Below are positions 49,247-58,003 of a DNA stretch of 64,000 nucleotides, in pieces (the stretch's first letter is position 1; each line of letters opens with the position of its first letter). A program made the translations under genes and the position numbers. The notes under the pieces are model-generated. The model was not told the origin of the DNA. It ran no database searches and saw nothing but the letters and a program-made list of their open reading frames with translations. The stretch covers positions 372,001 to 436,000 of the forward strand of contig NZ_BBQF01000003.1 in assembly GCF_000813345.1 (NCBI RefSeq), in the 5' to 3' direction. This DNA is from Sulfurospirillum arsenophilum NBRC 109478. GTDB lineage: Bacteria > Campylobacterota > Campylobacteria > Campylobacterales > Sulfurospirillaceae.

Positions 49247-51163
49247 TCAAGCTTTTTTCGCTTGAATCATGATGTATAATGAACCCACAATCAGCCCAAT
49301 GATAAGCACTGCTTGGGGAATAAGGCTTTGCATGTATGGGTAAATTCCAAGCCACGTTAGTGTTGGAAAGCCCTCAATCAGGGCTGGTTGAAACACTTTG
49401 CCTTCCACCAGTTCCATAATACCTTTGCCAGTAAAGACGATTGCCATGTAAAAAATGATCGCACTGGTAATCATGAAAAAAGGCTTAATTGGAATCCTGA
49501 TCGCTCCCGCTTTGAGGAGGAAAAAGAGGATGATAAGTGCAATGACGCCCGCGCCAAAACCTGCGGCTAACATGCTGTACCCAAGCGGAGTTTTTGCATC
49601 AAAAATGAGTGCTTGATAGAACAGTACCGTCTCCGCACCTTCACGGTAAACCGCTAAAAAGACGGTAAACCAGAGTGCCCTAATTGAGCCAGAACTCAGT
49701 GATTCCGAGACTTTTTCCGCAATGTAATGACTCCATTTTTTCGCATGCGCATTGGAGAGAAGCCAGAAGCCCACGTAGTACAGCAGTCCAACGGCGACGA
49801 GCATTGTCACACCTTCTAGCATTTCGCGTGATTCTCCTGGATTTTGGAAGATCAAATTCATCACAAAAGCGGTCACAAAGCTAAGTACAATCGCACTCCA
49901 TAAAGCACTGTAAACGATGTTAAGGCGTGTTGCATTGCCACTTTTGATCAAGTAGGCAATGACGGCGGTGACAACGATGAGTGCTTCAATGCCTTCGCGT
50001 AAAATGATGATCAAAGAGTAGAGGAATTGACTCCATGGTGAATCCGAACCCGAGAGCTTTTCAGCTCCACTTGCAACTTGCGTGTTGAGTGAATCCATCT
50101 CGCTTAACACACTTTCAGGTGTGCTTTGGTTTTTCATCAGCGCTACGATTTTGCTGAAGGAGCCTTCGATGCTCGTTTTAAGAGTGCTATCAACAGCGCC
50201 AATTTTGACTTCCATCCCGCTGGCTTCAAAGATGTCAAAATAAGAATTTTGAACCAGTTGCATCGCTTTTTTAGCATCGCCTGCACTGTAGAGTTTGTGT
50301 GCTTCTAAAAGTTTTGCTTTGAGATTTGCCATGACAGGCGTGAAGTCTTCTTTGACCGCTTCTTGAGCCTCTTCTTTAACAGTCACAACCGCTAATTTAG
50401 CAGCATCTGTTGGTAGTTCAAGCATTGAGTGCCAGATGTTACTCTTCAAACGATCCAACTCCTCTTTGAGTTCCTCTTTTGTGTGAATCTCTTCATCCAC
50501 AGCGCGAATGACACGCCCCATCTCTTGCTGAATTTGGCTATCGCGCCATTTGGAAATGTATTTACGTACCGCTGTTTCAATCATACCGTTACGATATTCT
50601 TCAAATTTAGCAGAAGTAATGAGAAATTTTGTCTCTTCTTTATCGCCTTTTTCGAAAGCATTTAAGGCTTTTGCGTATTTGGTTTCGATTTGCTTGTAGA
50701 GTGTTTTCCATTTGATATCTAATGTAGGCTCGGGTGTTTGTTCTACAGCTTTTAGATGACTATCATCGCCCTTTTCACCAATGAGGCGTGTACCTTTTTC
50801 AAGTTTAGGAAGTACTTCTGCCATTTCAGATGCGAGATTGTCCATAACGGCTTTGATTTCAGCAACCGATGCACCATCATTAATCAGCTTGCGAATCGAT
50901 ACAAATTCTGCTTCCATCGCATACGATTTTTTACCCGATACATTAATACGAATAGGACCTTCAAGATTTTCAAAAAGCTCAAAATAAGCACTTTGTGCTA
51001 CTTGTTTTGCCTCTTCTTGCGCTCCTTTTTCGTACAGAGCTAAACTCTCTTTAAAGGTTTGATTAATTCTATTTATAATATCAGCATAATTTGTTGTTGC
51101 CGCCGAAAAAAGTAGGGAGGGGAGAAAGCCTAGCAAAAATAAGCAAAGCATTTTATACTTCAT
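49247..51163 (-). CDS. FTR1-family iron permease with long periplasmic domain
   Basis: 638 residues. Signal peptide, then ~370 residues of periplasmic helical repeats: 'AYFELFENLEGPIRINVSG' and, ~290 residues on, 'SYFDIFEASGMEVKIGAVD', apparently the same unit used twice. Seven helices follow with the two iron-coordinating REGxE motifs 'LIIILREGIEALIVV' (~390) and 'LAVYREGAETVLFY' (~515). It is the permease of the P19 system (cf. Cj1658), first gene of an eight-gene operon, with iron-type promoter elements upstream. Confidence 0.93.
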   Translation of the reverse strand: MKYKMLCLFLLGFLPSLLFSAATTNYADIINRINQTFKESLALYEKGAQEEAKQVAQSAYFELFENLEGPIRINVSGKKSYAMEAEFVSIRKLINDGASVAEIKAVMDNLASEMAEVLPKLEKGTRLIGEKGDDSHLKAVEQTPEPTLDIKWKTLYKQIETKYAKALNAFEKGDKEETKFLITSAKFEEYRNGMIETAVRKYISKWRDSQIQQEMGRVIRAVDEEIHTKEELKEELDRLKSNIWHSMLELPTDAAKLAVVTVKEEAQEAVKEDFTPVMANLKAKLLEAHKLYSAGDAKKAMQLVQNSYFDIFEASGMEVKIGAVDSTLKTSIEGSFSKIVALMKNQSTPESVLSEMDSLNTQVASGAEKLSGSDSPWSQFLYSLIIILREGIEALIVVTAVIAYLIKSGNATRLNIVYSALWSAIVLSFVTAFVMNLIFQNPGESREMLEGVTMLVAVGLLYYVGFWLLSNAHAKKWSHYIAEKVSESLSSGSIRALWFTVFLAVYREGAETVLFYQALIFDAKTPLGYSMLAAGFGAGVIALIILFFLLKAGAIRIPIKPFFMITSAIIFYMAIVFTGKGIMELVEGKVFQPALIEGFPTLTWLGIYPYMQSLIPQAVLIIGLIVGSLYIMIQAKKA

Positions 51164-51219
51164 TGAGTTACCTTTTTGTTTATTCGAGGATTATCTAAAA
51201 CTGTTTAAGTATTTATAAT

Positions 51220-51234
51220 TGATAATCGTAATCG
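51220..51234 (-). promoter_or_regulatory. Fur-like box upstream of the FTR1-P19 operon
   Basis: TGATAATCGTAATCG matches 11 of 15 Fur-core positions, 57 bases before the start codon at 51163. Confidence 0.45.
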
Positions 51235-51249
51235 AATAATAGTACTCTA

Positions 51250-51284
51250 TTCCTTTTATATAAATAAAAATCATTATTAAATTA
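51250..51284 (-). promoter_or_regulatory. iron-type promoter element of the FTR1-P19 operon
   Basis: Minus strand: AATAATGATTTTTATTTATA then TAAAAGGAA. Nearly identical to the element upstream of feoAB (42978-43012). It includes a Fur-like AATAATGATTTTTATT and a -10-like TATAAA, ~87 bases before the start. No gene lies in the 229-base gap between this operon and rnhB. Confidence 0.55.
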
Positions 51285-51372
51285 AATTTGTGTTAAATAA
51301 AATAGCAAAAAAGAAGAAAATTGAAATAAATGTTTAAAAAGTGTGTATGGATCTTGTACTAAAGGTAGCTCA

Positions 51373-51391
51373 AGAGTTCTTGCAGAACTCT
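51373..51391. repeat. hairpin repeat just after a stop codon (copy 2)
   Basis: The same 19-mer as at 32225-32243, directly behind the rnhB stop (1 base between). In the direction of rnhB the order is stop, ATAGAGTTCT, GCAA, GAACTCTTGA. Its flanks also match copy 1 ('ATAGAG' before, 'TTGA' after), so the repeat unit is a little longer than the palindrome. Confidence 0.6.
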
Positions 51392-51392
51392 A

Positions 51393-51941
51393 TTAAAAAA
51401 GAGAAGGTTGTGTGAGGGATTTGAGTTTGAAAGATCTTCGGTGAATTTCGCAGTATCCAAACGCTTTGATCTTTTCTACATGTAAAGCACTTCCATAGCC
51501 TTTGTGCTTTTCAAATTCGTAGTGTGGATAAGTGGAAGCAATCTCGTACATATAGCGGTCACGGCTTACTTTGGCTAAGATACTCGCTGCACTCACTTCA
51601 GGAACTTTGGCATCCGCTTTAATCATGGTGGTAATGCCAGATACACCAAAGTTACAATTGCCATCCATTAAAATATCATGTCCCTCAAAATGTGTCTTAA
51701 TGGTTTCTATGGCGTACCTAAGGCATGCGCTGAGACCTTTTGCGTCAACCATGGCATGATCGCAAAAGACGATTTTGAACTCTGATTTGCTTTGAAGTAT
51801 CTCAAAAAAAGCTTCACGTTGTTTTTCGCTCAGTTGTTTGGAATCATTAAGACCTAGAACAGGTTCTTTTAAAATAGCGCCTGCAACGACCAAAGGTCCT
51901 GCTAAACAACCACGTCCTGCTTCATCAATACCACATAACAT
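51393..51941 (-). CDS. rnhB: ribonuclease HII
   Basis: 182 residues from ATG 51941 ('GAAGGAG' 7 bases upstream; an in-frame ATG at 51959 is less well placed). Catalytic acids: 'CGIDEAGRGCLAGPLVVAGA' at the N-terminus, 'ILMDGNCNF' mid-protein, and 'VSAASILAKVSRDRYM'. It removes misincorporated ribonucleotides and RNA primers. A perfect TTTACATGTAAA (51961-51972) lies in its leader. Confidence 0.93.
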   Translation of the reverse strand: MLCGIDEAGRGCLAGPLVVAGAILKEPVLGLNDSKQLSEKQREAFFEILQSKSEFKIVFCDHAMVDAKGLSACLRYAIETIKTHFEGHDILMDGNCNFGVSGITTMIKADAKVPEVSAASILAKVSRDRYMYEIASTYPHYEFEKHKGYGSALHVEKIKAFGYCEIHRRSFKLKSLTQPSLF

Positions 51942-52001
51942 CCAAACTCCTTCAAACATCTTTACATGTAAACGAAGTTTAGTGTAGATTTGCTAAAATA
52001 G

Positions 52002-52168
52002 TAGACTTCTTTCCTAGCCCATTGAAAAAAGAGTATCGCTTATAGCACATCACTTTTTAAAACTAAAAACATCGCCATAGCTTTGGCTATGACTCAATTT
52101 TGAGTTTCAAAAATTAACGCACTCTAAGCAAACTCTCCATTATTTTCAAGGGCTAGGAAAGAAGTCTA
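52002..52168. repeat. 167-base element closed by a perfect 19-base inverted repeat
   Basis: Left end TAGACTTCTTTCCTAGCCC (52002-52020), right end GGGCTAGGAAAGAAGTCTA (52150-52168), perfectly complementary. Inside are CATAGC-TTTG-GCTATG (52076-52091) and ACTCA-ATTT-TGAGT (52092-52105). A -10-like TAAAAT at 51994-51999 would start transcription at its left end. The right end adjoins the Shine-Dalgarno of the SpoIIE-type gene ('GAAGGAG' from 52171). It is either a structured mRNA leader or a small MITE-like insertion; no target-site duplication was identified. Confidence 0.65.
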
Positions 52169-52184
52169 TTGAAGGAGTTCCTAC

Positions 52185-53435
52185 ATGTTCCATGAAAAAG
52201 AAGATCTTGAAAAAGCGTTTAACAAAGAGCTTTTTGTCATCAAAAACGACCTTTACTATCAGCAGATTGATCTGAACAAAAATGGCAAAAAAGAACTTTT
52301 GCGTGTGGATATCTCTTACATACCGCACAGTACACTCAGTGGTGACACCTATTCACTGCGTAAAACAAACGATGGAAGACTTGTTGGGTTTATCGCCGAT
52401 GCGATGGGCAAAGGGCTTTCTGCGGCAATGAGCGCCATGGCGATTACCCGCTTTTTGAACTACTTTTTCGATGAACTCGAAGAGGAAGAGGGTTTTGTGT
52501 TTGATGTATGGATCAACAAAACGCTCAAATTTTTGCAGAAAAACCTCTTTGATGAAGAGATCATGAGCATCGTTTTGGTGGAGTATGATATTCACGCATC
52601 GGTTGTCAAATATGCCTCGTGTGGTATGCCAGCTTTTTTTATCATTAGTGAAAAGGGCGAGGTTCAATCCATTCGGAGTAACAACCCACCGCTGAGTATT
52701 TTTACAGACACAGTACGTGTCGATACGCTTCCCTCTATTTCGATTGCTAAGATGCTTTGTTACAGTGATGGACTCAGTGAAAGTCTTATTCGTGGTGGGA
52801 AACTTTATGCTTCGTGTTTAAAAGAAGATTTTATTGATTCGATTTGTGTCAAAGATTTTCGTGACAAAGTGAGTGCTCGTATTGGCAAGGGCGATGATGA
52901 TTTGACATACATCTATATACAAAAACTAGAAATATCCAAAGACTTTAAAGTATTACGTGTTCCAAGTACTTACGAAGCCATTGATGAGGCGTTGCAAACG
53001 GTTGCGAACTATCTTAGAGCTGATCATGTTGATAGCAAAACATCGAGTCAGATTATGCTGACATTCTCCGAGCTTCTTTTAAATGCTTTAGAACATGGTA
53101 GTTTTGGAGTCGATAAAGCGCGGAAGAATTACCTGATAGAGCAGAATTTATTTGATGATGAGATGATGCGCCTTGAAAAACTGTATTGTAGTAAAAAAAT
53201 CAAGATCGTCTATGGCATCATTCCCTCTGGTAAGCGAGAACTTTTCGAAGCAACCATCAGCGATCAAGGTGATGGGTTTGATACGATGGTGCTGAAAAAT
53301 ATTGTCATTAATGCTGAAAAGTTTAATGGCAGGGGTTTTGTGATTATTCGCAAACTCCTAGACCACTTCTATTTTAATAAAAAAGGCAATGCCATAACCA
53401 TTCAAAAATTTATTACGCCTGTCTTAGAGCTGTAG
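52185..53435 (+). CDS. PP2C-type (SpoIIE) phosphatase fused to HATPase anti-sigma-like domain
   Basis: 416 residues. The SpoIIE/PP2C domain (~20-250) has 'SGDTYSLRKTNDGRLVGFIADAMGKG' region with its metal-binding Asp residues, 'MSIVLVEYD' and 'LCYSDGLSESL'. Residues ~265-416 form a GHKL ATPase of the RsbW type ('LTFSELLLNALEHGSFG', 'ISDQGDGFD', 'GRGFVIIRKLLD'). Such fusions regulate STAS proteins by both kinase and phosphatase activity. A STAS-like gene lies in the chemosensory operon (23891), but a functional link is only a guess. A structured leader precedes it. Confidence 0.82.
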   Translation: MFHEKEDLEKAFNKELFVIKNDLYYQQIDLNKNGKKELLRVDISYIPHSTLSGDTYSLRKTNDGRLVGFIADAMGKGLSAAMSAMAITRFLNYFFDELEEEEGFVFDVWINKTLKFLQKNLFDEEIMSIVLVEYDIHASVVKYASCGMPAFFIISEKGEVQSIRSNNPPLSIFTDTVRVDTLPSISIAKMLCYSDGLSESLIRGGKLYASCLKEDFIDSICVKDFRDKVSARIGKGDDDLTYIYIQKLEISKDFKVLRVPSTYEAIDEALQTVANYLRADHVDSKTSSQIMLTFSELLLNALEHGSFGVDKARKNYLIEQNLFDDEMMRLEKLYCSKKIKIVYGIIPSGKRELFEATISDQGDGFDTMVLKNIVINAEKFNGRGFVIIRKLLDHFYFNKKGNAITIQKFITPVLEL

Positions 53436-54497
53436 CGACCACTCCCAAAAAGGAGCGATAGAGAAGCTAAAGCCATCAATGTCTTTGGCACTCTCACTGC
53501 TCAGCGTTACAACCTCAATACGCTTTACATGTAAAGCCCAAAAAGTAGGTAGAAGCTTTTGAAGTTTTATCTCAATGGCTTCTGTGGTCGCAAAGCCAAC
53601 ACATAAAATGGCGAGCGACTCATCGGGCAGATAAAAATCAATTCCCTCTTCGTAAAAAACGTTTTTACCTCGTTTGATGAGTTCTAAAAAAACCATATTT
53701 TCAAAACGTTTCAAAAAGTCTTTTTTGAAGGTGAGTGCATCTTTAAGGGCAAAATCAATCGGGTAGACTTTTTTAGCGGAACTGGGTTGACTGTATTTTT
53801 CCACAAAGAAGAGGAGTTTTTGATCGATGAGATCAGCTGTGATGGCATAAAGCTTGTCTTTGGAGATTTTCGTAAATGCCTTAAGATAATTGTAAATCTG
53901 AAATAAAGAGACTTTGGTACTTTGAAGCTCACAAAAACGCTTATAGATTAAAAAAGTCGTGGTATCATTTAATATAAGATGCAACATCATTTGCATCTGC
54001 CTTTGATCGTCTTGTTCAACACTTTGCACGATTTGTGGGAATGTACCGTGGTTGGTAAAAAGGTTAAAAAGATGCTCAATGTTGGAGTGTTTTTTATCAA
54101 ATGAGATAAATTCTTCAAAATCAAGAGGATAAAGTGTAAGCGCATCATAGCCCTGAAGTGTTTTACATGTAAAGCTGGTAGCGATGAGAATTTCATCCAC
54201 GTTAGGCAATGCAAATGAGAAATCAAAATGCTCTATTACCAGCAGTTTAATACGATTTTTTTGCACAAAAAGTGGCAAATGCTCCGCAACTAAATGAGGC
54301 TCAATTCTATCATCTGAAAAATCAATGTAAAGATAACTTCCTTTTTCATAATGGCTCAAATGATCAATAATCAGATGACTTTTACCACTTTTGCGAGGAC
54401 CATAAAGGATCGTTTTTTTATGAGAAATGATTATTTTTCGATCCAAAAAAAGACTATTTTTAAATGGAGTTTCATAAAGCGCTTGAAGTGTTTGCAT
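53424..54497 (-). CDS. AAA ATPase (AAA_14/DUF4143 type)
   Basis: 357 residues. Walker A 'LYGPRKSGKSHLI' (~33), Walker B-like 'KLLVIEHFDFSF' (~83), and a C-terminal nuclease-like DUF4143 region ('RFENMVFLELIKRGKNVFYE' and 'EAIEIKLQKL'). Proteins of this type occur singly in many bacteria; function unknown. It contains two perfect TTTACATGTAAA copies (53524-53535 and 54162-54173). The 3' end overlaps that of the convergent phosphatase gene by 12 bases. Confidence 0.8.
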   Translation of the reverse strand: MQTLQALYETPFKNSLFLDRKIIISHKKTILYGPRKSGKSHLIIDHLSHYEKGSYLYIDFSDDRIEPHLVAEHLPLFVQKNRIKLLVIEHFDFSFALPNVDEILIATSFTCKTLQGYDALTLYPLDFEEFISFDKKHSNIEHLFNLFTNHGTFPQIVQSVEQDDQRQMQMMLHLILNDTTTFLIYKRFCELQSTKVSLFQIYNYLKAFTKISKDKLYAITADLIDQKLLFFVEKYSQPSSAKKVYPIDFALKDALTFKKDFLKRFENMVFLELIKRGKNVFYEEGIDFYLPDESLAILCVGFATTEAIEIKLQKLLPTFWALHVKRIEVVTLSSESAKDIDGFSFSIAPFWEWSLQL

Positions 54498-54667
54498 AAA
54501 AATTCCTCATTTTAAGAGATAAAAATCAAACTATTTTGAGTAAATTCATCAGTTATTTACTCAAATTTTACAACGTTGATTTCTAAAATTTGATTGAAAT
54601 AGTCTATTATTTTCCTTATTAAAAGGAAATAAAATAAGTATTTATTCTATGAAAACCCCTATGTTTC

Positions 54668-54696
54668 TTGACTTTTGATATCTATTGTTGTAAAAT
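54668..54696 (+). promoter_or_regulatory. sigma-70 promoter of the S10-spc operon
   Basis: TTGACT (54668-54673), 17-base spacing, TAAAAT (54691-54696), 57 bases before the rpsJ ATG. It is the only strong promoter visible in the 255-base gap upstream of the operon. The leader between has 'AGGTCATCTTCAAGGTGGC' and could fold, but no autoregulatory structure is evident. Confidence 0.6.
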
Positions 54697-54752
54697 CACA
54701 GTCCTTTAATTAGGTCATCTTCAAGGTGGCAAGTTCTTTACAGGGGTACCAA

Positions 54753-55064
54753 ATGGAAAAAATTAGACTTAAACTCAAGGCGTATGACCATAGAGTTTTA
54801 GACAGATCTGTTGCAGCTATCGTCGAAGCTGTCAAACGAACTGGAGCCGAAATTGTCGGACCAATTCCTATGCCTACAAAAATCAAGCGCTATACAGTGC
54901 TTAGATCTCCGCACGTAAACAAATCTTCAAGAGAGCAATTTGAGATGAGAATCCATGCACGTATGATCGACATCGTGTCTGCGACTACGGATACAGTTGA
55001 TTCACTCATGAAACTTGACCTCGCTCCAGAAGTCAATGTTGAAGTTAGAGCTATGGGTAAATAA
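54753..55064 (+). CDS. rpsJ: ribosomal protein S10
   Basis: 103 residues from ATG 54753 ('CAGGGGTACC' upstream); a longer GTG frame at 54726 is not family-like. '[20 protein letters not shown]' and '[20 protein letters not shown]' are the S10 signatures. It is part of the 30S head and, in other bacteria, of transcription antitermination complexes with NusB. First gene of the S10-spc cluster. Confidence 0.97.
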   Translation: MEKIRLKLKAYDHRVLDRSVAAIVEAVKRTGAEIVGPIPMPTKIKRYTVLRSPHVNKSSREQFEMRIHARMIDIVSATTDTVDSLMKLDLAPEVNVEVRAMGK

Positions 55065-55073
55065 GGGGTAATG

Positions 55074-55652
55074 ATGGAATATATTATTGAAAAAATCGGC
55101 ATGAGCCGAACAATCGCAGTACCAAGCGTTCCGGTCACTTTACTCAGAGTTTTAGAAGCAAAGGTATGTGAAGTCAACGCTGACAAACGTGCTTTAGTTT
55201 CGTATGTTAGTGGCAAAAAAATGAACAAAGCTATTGTAGGTCAGCAAAAAAAGTATAACCTTTCTGCTGCATTCAATCGTTTTGTGACACTTGATGTTGC
55301 AAATGCAGAAGCTGGGGATTTAGATACAGCACCTTTGGGTGAAGCAAAAACACTTAAAGTGTCTTTGAATACTAAGGGTAGAGGTTTTGCTGGTGTTATT
55401 AAACGCCACAATTTCCAAGGTGGTCCTGGTGGACATGGTAGTCGTTTTCACAGAGCTCCTGGTTCAATCGGTAACTGTGAATGGCCTGGTCGTGTTCAAA
55501 AAGGCAAAAAAATGCCTGGTCACTATGGTAACACTCAAGTTACAGTAAAAAATGAGATCGTTTCATTTGACGCGCAAAATGGTATCTTAGCTGTTAAAGG
55601 CTCAGTTCCAGGTGCAAATGGATCATTAGGTAAAGCAAGGATTGTTAAATGA
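55074..55652 (+). CDS. rplC: ribosomal protein L3
   Basis: 192 residues, starting '[20 protein letters not shown]' as in Campylobacter; an ATG one codon upstream also exists. '[21 protein letters not shown]' region is the L3 extended loop that reaches the peptidyl transferase centre. Early assembly protein of the 50S subunit. Follows rpsJ by 9 bases and overlaps rplD by 4. Confidence 0.97.
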   Translation: MEYIIEKIGMSRTIAVPSVPVTLLRVLEAKVCEVNADKRALVSYVSGKKMNKAIVGQQKKYNLSAAFNRFVTLDVANAEAGDLDTAPLGEAKTLKVSLNTKGRGFAGVIKRHNFQGGPGGHGSRFHRAPGSIGNCEWPGRVQKGKKMPGHYGNTQVTVKNEIVSFDAQNGILAVKGSVPGANGSLGKARIVK

Positions 55653-56263
55653 GTAGCGCAATCGTATTAAATGAAAAATTAGAAAATGTTGGTGCATTGG
55701 CTCTTCCTGCAAGTTTTGAAGAGATCCATTCACATAACCTATATCTTTATGTCAAATCATACCAAGCTGCGCTTCGTTCAAACACTGCGAACACCAAAAC
55801 AAAAGGTGAAGTAAGCGGTGGTGGTAAAAAACCTTGGGCTCAAAAAGGTCGAGGTGGTGCACGTGCTGGTAGTAGAAGAAGTCCAGTATGGGTTGGCGGT
55901 GGTGCTGCATTTGGCCCAAAAGCTAACAAAAATTATGATTTAAAAGTTAACAAAAAACAGAAAAAACTAGCACTTGAATTCGCATTGAATGAAAAAGCTG
56001 CTAATAACGCACTTTTTGTTGTTGATTCTTTGAGCGTTGAATCTGGTAAAACCAAAGACGCATCAAAAATCATGAAAACACTTGGTACAAGAGATGCATT
56101 AATCGTTAAAGAATTGGTCGATGAAAAAACATTGTTAGCATTTAGAAATATTCAAAATTGCTACCTTGTTGAATCAAATGAGCTTAATGCGTATTTAGCA
56201 ACTGCGTTCTATGCGGTAATCATAGAAAAATCAGTGCTTGAAACAATCACAAAAGAGGGCTAA
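55649..56263 (+). CDS. rplD: ribosomal protein L4
   Basis: 204 residues. The exit-tunnel loop '[19 protein letters not shown]' with '[20 protein letters not shown]' is intact. In E. coli L4 also represses its own operon through the leader; no such leader structure was recognised here. Overlaps rplC by 4 bases, and rplW follows 2 bases later. Confidence 0.97.
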   Translation: MSSAIVLNEKLENVGALALPASFEEIHSHNLYLYVKSYQAALRSNTANTKTKGEVSGGGKKPWAQKGRGGARAGSRRSPVWVGGGAAFGPKANKNYDLKVNKKQKKLALEFALNEKAANNALFVVDSLSVESGKTKDASKIMKTLGTRDALIVKELVDEKTLLAFRNIQNCYLVESNELNAYLATAFYAVIIEKSVLETITKEG

Positions 56264-56265
56264 GA

Positions 56266-56547
56266 ATGGCTGATATTACTGATATTAAGGCAATCCTTTA
56301 TACTGAAAAGAGCTTGAGCCTTCAAGAGAATGGTACAGTTGTTATCCAAACTTCAGTAAGAATGACAAAAAATGGTTTAAAAGAAGTATTAAAACAATAC
56401 TTTGGTTTCACTCCATTAAAAATCAATTCTCTTAGAGTTATGGGAAAAGTTAAGAAGTTTAAAGGCATTGAAGGCAAACGTAATGATTTTAAAAAGTTTT
56501 ATGTTCAGTTGCCAGAGGGCGCTAAACTAGAGAATGTGGAGGCGTAA
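56266..56547 (+). CDS. rplW: ribosomal protein L23
   Basis: 93 residues. '[19 protein letters not shown]' and '[20 protein letters not shown]' follow the L23 fold at the exit of the peptide tunnel, where SRP and trigger factor dock. Normal length, tight spacing on both sides. Confidence 0.96.
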   Translation: MADITDIKAILYTEKSLSLQENGTVVIQTSVRMTKNGLKEVLKQYFGFTPLKINSLRVMGKVKKFKGIEGKRNDFKKFYVQLPEGAKLENVEA

Positions 56548-56549
56548 TC

Positions 56550-57380
56550 ATGGCAATAAAATCATTTAAACCATATACCCCGAGTCGTAGATTTTTAACA
56601 GGACTTGATTCAAGTGACATTACTGCAAAAGCTAGTGTTCCTTCACTCCTTGTTAAAGTTGCTGCAACTGCTGGTAGAAATAACAATGGTAGAATCACTT
56701 CTCGTCATAAAGAAGCGGGCGCTAAAAAGCTTTACAGAATTATTGATTTCAAAAGAACAAAATTTGATATCGAAGGTACTGTTGCTGCTATTGAATATGA
56801 TCCAAACAGAAACTGTAGAATTGCGCTTATCAATTATGTCGATGGTGACAAAAGATATATTCTTCAACCATCAGGCTTAAAAGTAGGCGATAAAGTTCAA
56901 GCAGCTGAAAGCGGACTGGATATTAAACCAGGTAACGCAATGAAATTAAAAAGCATCCCTGTAGGTACTATCTTACACAATGTTGAACTTAAACCGGGTA
57001 AAGGCGGACAAATGGCACGTAGTGCTGGTGGTTACGCTCAACTTATGGGTAAAGAGACTCAATATGTTATGGTAAGACTTCCAAGTGGTGAGATGAGAAA
57101 AATATTGGCAGAGTGTATGGCTACTGTTGGTGTTGTTGGAAATGAAGATTGGGCAAACGTCGTTATCGGTAAAGCGGGTCGTAACAGACACCGTGGTATT
57201 AGACCTCAAACTCGTGGTTCTGCTATGAACCCAGTAGATCACCCACATGGTGGTGGTGAGGGTAAAACCAACTCAGGACGTCATCCAGTAACTCCATGGG
57301 GACAACCAACAAAAGGTAGAAAAACTCGTAAGAAAAAAGCGAGCGACAAACTGATTATTTCTAGAAGAAAAGGAAAATAG
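56550..57380 (+). CDS. rplB: ribosomal protein L2
   Basis: 276 residues. Signatures: '[19 protein letters not shown]' near 45 and '[18 protein letters not shown]' near 228 with the His essential for peptidyl transfer, ending in a basic tail. rpsS starts on the base after its stop. Confidence 0.98.
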   Translation: MAIKSFKPYTPSRRFLTGLDSSDITAKASVPSLLVKVAATAGRNNNGRITSRHKEAGAKKLYRIIDFKRTKFDIEGTVAAIEYDPNRNCRIALINYVDGDKRYILQPSGLKVGDKVQAAESGLDIKPGNAMKLKSIPVGTILHNVELKPGKGGQMARSAGGYAQLMGKETQYVMVRLPSGEMRKILAECMATVGVVGNEDWANVVIGKAGRNRHRGIRPQTRGSAMNPVDHPHGGGEGKTNSGRHPVTPWGQPTKGRKTRKKKASDKLIISRRKGK

Positions 57381-57662
57381 ATGGCTAGATCGCTAAAAAA
57401 AGGTCCTTTTGTTGATGTTCATTTGTTGAAAAAAACGATTGATGCAAAAGAGACAAAATCAAACAAGCCGATTAAGACATGGTCTCGTAGAAGTACTATT
57501 ATTCCTGATATGATCGGTCTTACATTTAATGTCCATAACGGTAGAAACTTTGTTCCAGTTTACGTTACAGAGAACCATATCGGTTATAAAATGGGTGAAT
57601 TTGCTCCAACTCGTACGTTCAAGGGTCACAAAGGCTCTGTTCAGAAAAAAATTGGTAAGTAG
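57381..57662 (+). CDS. rpsS: ribosomal protein S19
   Basis: 93 residues: '[18 protein letters not shown]', '[19 protein letters not shown]', '[19 protein letters not shown]'. It sits in the head of the 30S subunit with S13. Normal length. Confidence 0.97.
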   Translation: MARSLKKGPFVDVHLLKKTIDAKETKSNKPIKTWSRRSTIIPDMIGLTFNVHNGRNFVPVYVTENHIGYKMGEFAPTRTFKGHKGSVQKKIGK

Positions 57663-57669
57663 GTAGAAT

Positions 57670-58002
57670 ATGAGTAAAGCAATATTAAAATTTATCAGAT
57701 TATCTCCTACAAAAGCAAGATTAATTGCACGTGAAGTTCAAGGAATGAACGCAGAGCTTGCTATGGCAAGTTTAGAGTTTATGCCTAACAAAGGTGCAAA
57801 AATCATTTCTAAAGTGATTGCTTCTGCTGTTGCTAACGGTGGTTTTGAGCCTGAGGAAGTCGTAGTTGCTTCTTGTCGCGTTGACGCAGGTCCAGTACTT
57901 AAACGTTTTATGCCAAGAGCAAGAGGTAGTGCGAGTGGCATTAGAAAACCAACTTCTCATGTATTTGTTGAAGTAGCAAAAGCTGCAAAGAAGGAAGACT
58001 AA
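57670..58002 (+). CDS. rplV: ribosomal protein L22
   Basis: 110 residues: '[19 protein letters not shown]' and the tunnel hairpin '[20 protein letters not shown]', whose arginine-rich tip lines the exit tunnel next to the macrolide site. 7 bases after rpsS. Confidence 0.97.
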   Translation: MSKAILKFIRLSPTKARLIAREVQGMNAELAMASLEFMPNKGAKIISKVIASAVANGGFEPEEVVVASCRVDAGPVLKRFMPRARGSASGIRKPTSHVFVEVAKAAKKED

Positions 58003-58003
58003 G

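Larger units (their letters stand above)
2709..54173. repeat. dispersed palindrome family TTTACATGTAAA (17 perfect copies)
   Basis: Perfect copies start at 2709, 5380, 5938, 10017, 11553, 13516, 15721, 19897, 23843, 24527, 31560, 39834, 46560, 48590, 51961, 53524 and 54162. Single-mismatch copies start at 864, 19023, 19929, 20713, 29522, 37925, 40246, 40463, 42217, 45599, 47797 and 51475. Eleven perfect copies lie in genes; ten of these are read as Leu-His-Val-Lys/Asn and one as Phe-Thr-Cys-Lys. Six are intergenic. None occurs in the ribosomal operon after 54173. Flanking bases are not conserved except for a frequent C before and G after, so this is a short motif, not a mobile element. Confidence 0.85.

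Noticed and set aside
50756-51043. Plus-strand frames opposite the FTR1 permease gene
   Set aside because: Phe/Cys-rich shadows of the repeated helical domain, without a ribosome-binding site.
2709-54173. TTTACATGTAAA copies as remnants of an insertion sequence or as CRISPR repeats
   Set aside because: Flanks are not conserved, spacing is irregular, and most copies lie in intact reading frames.
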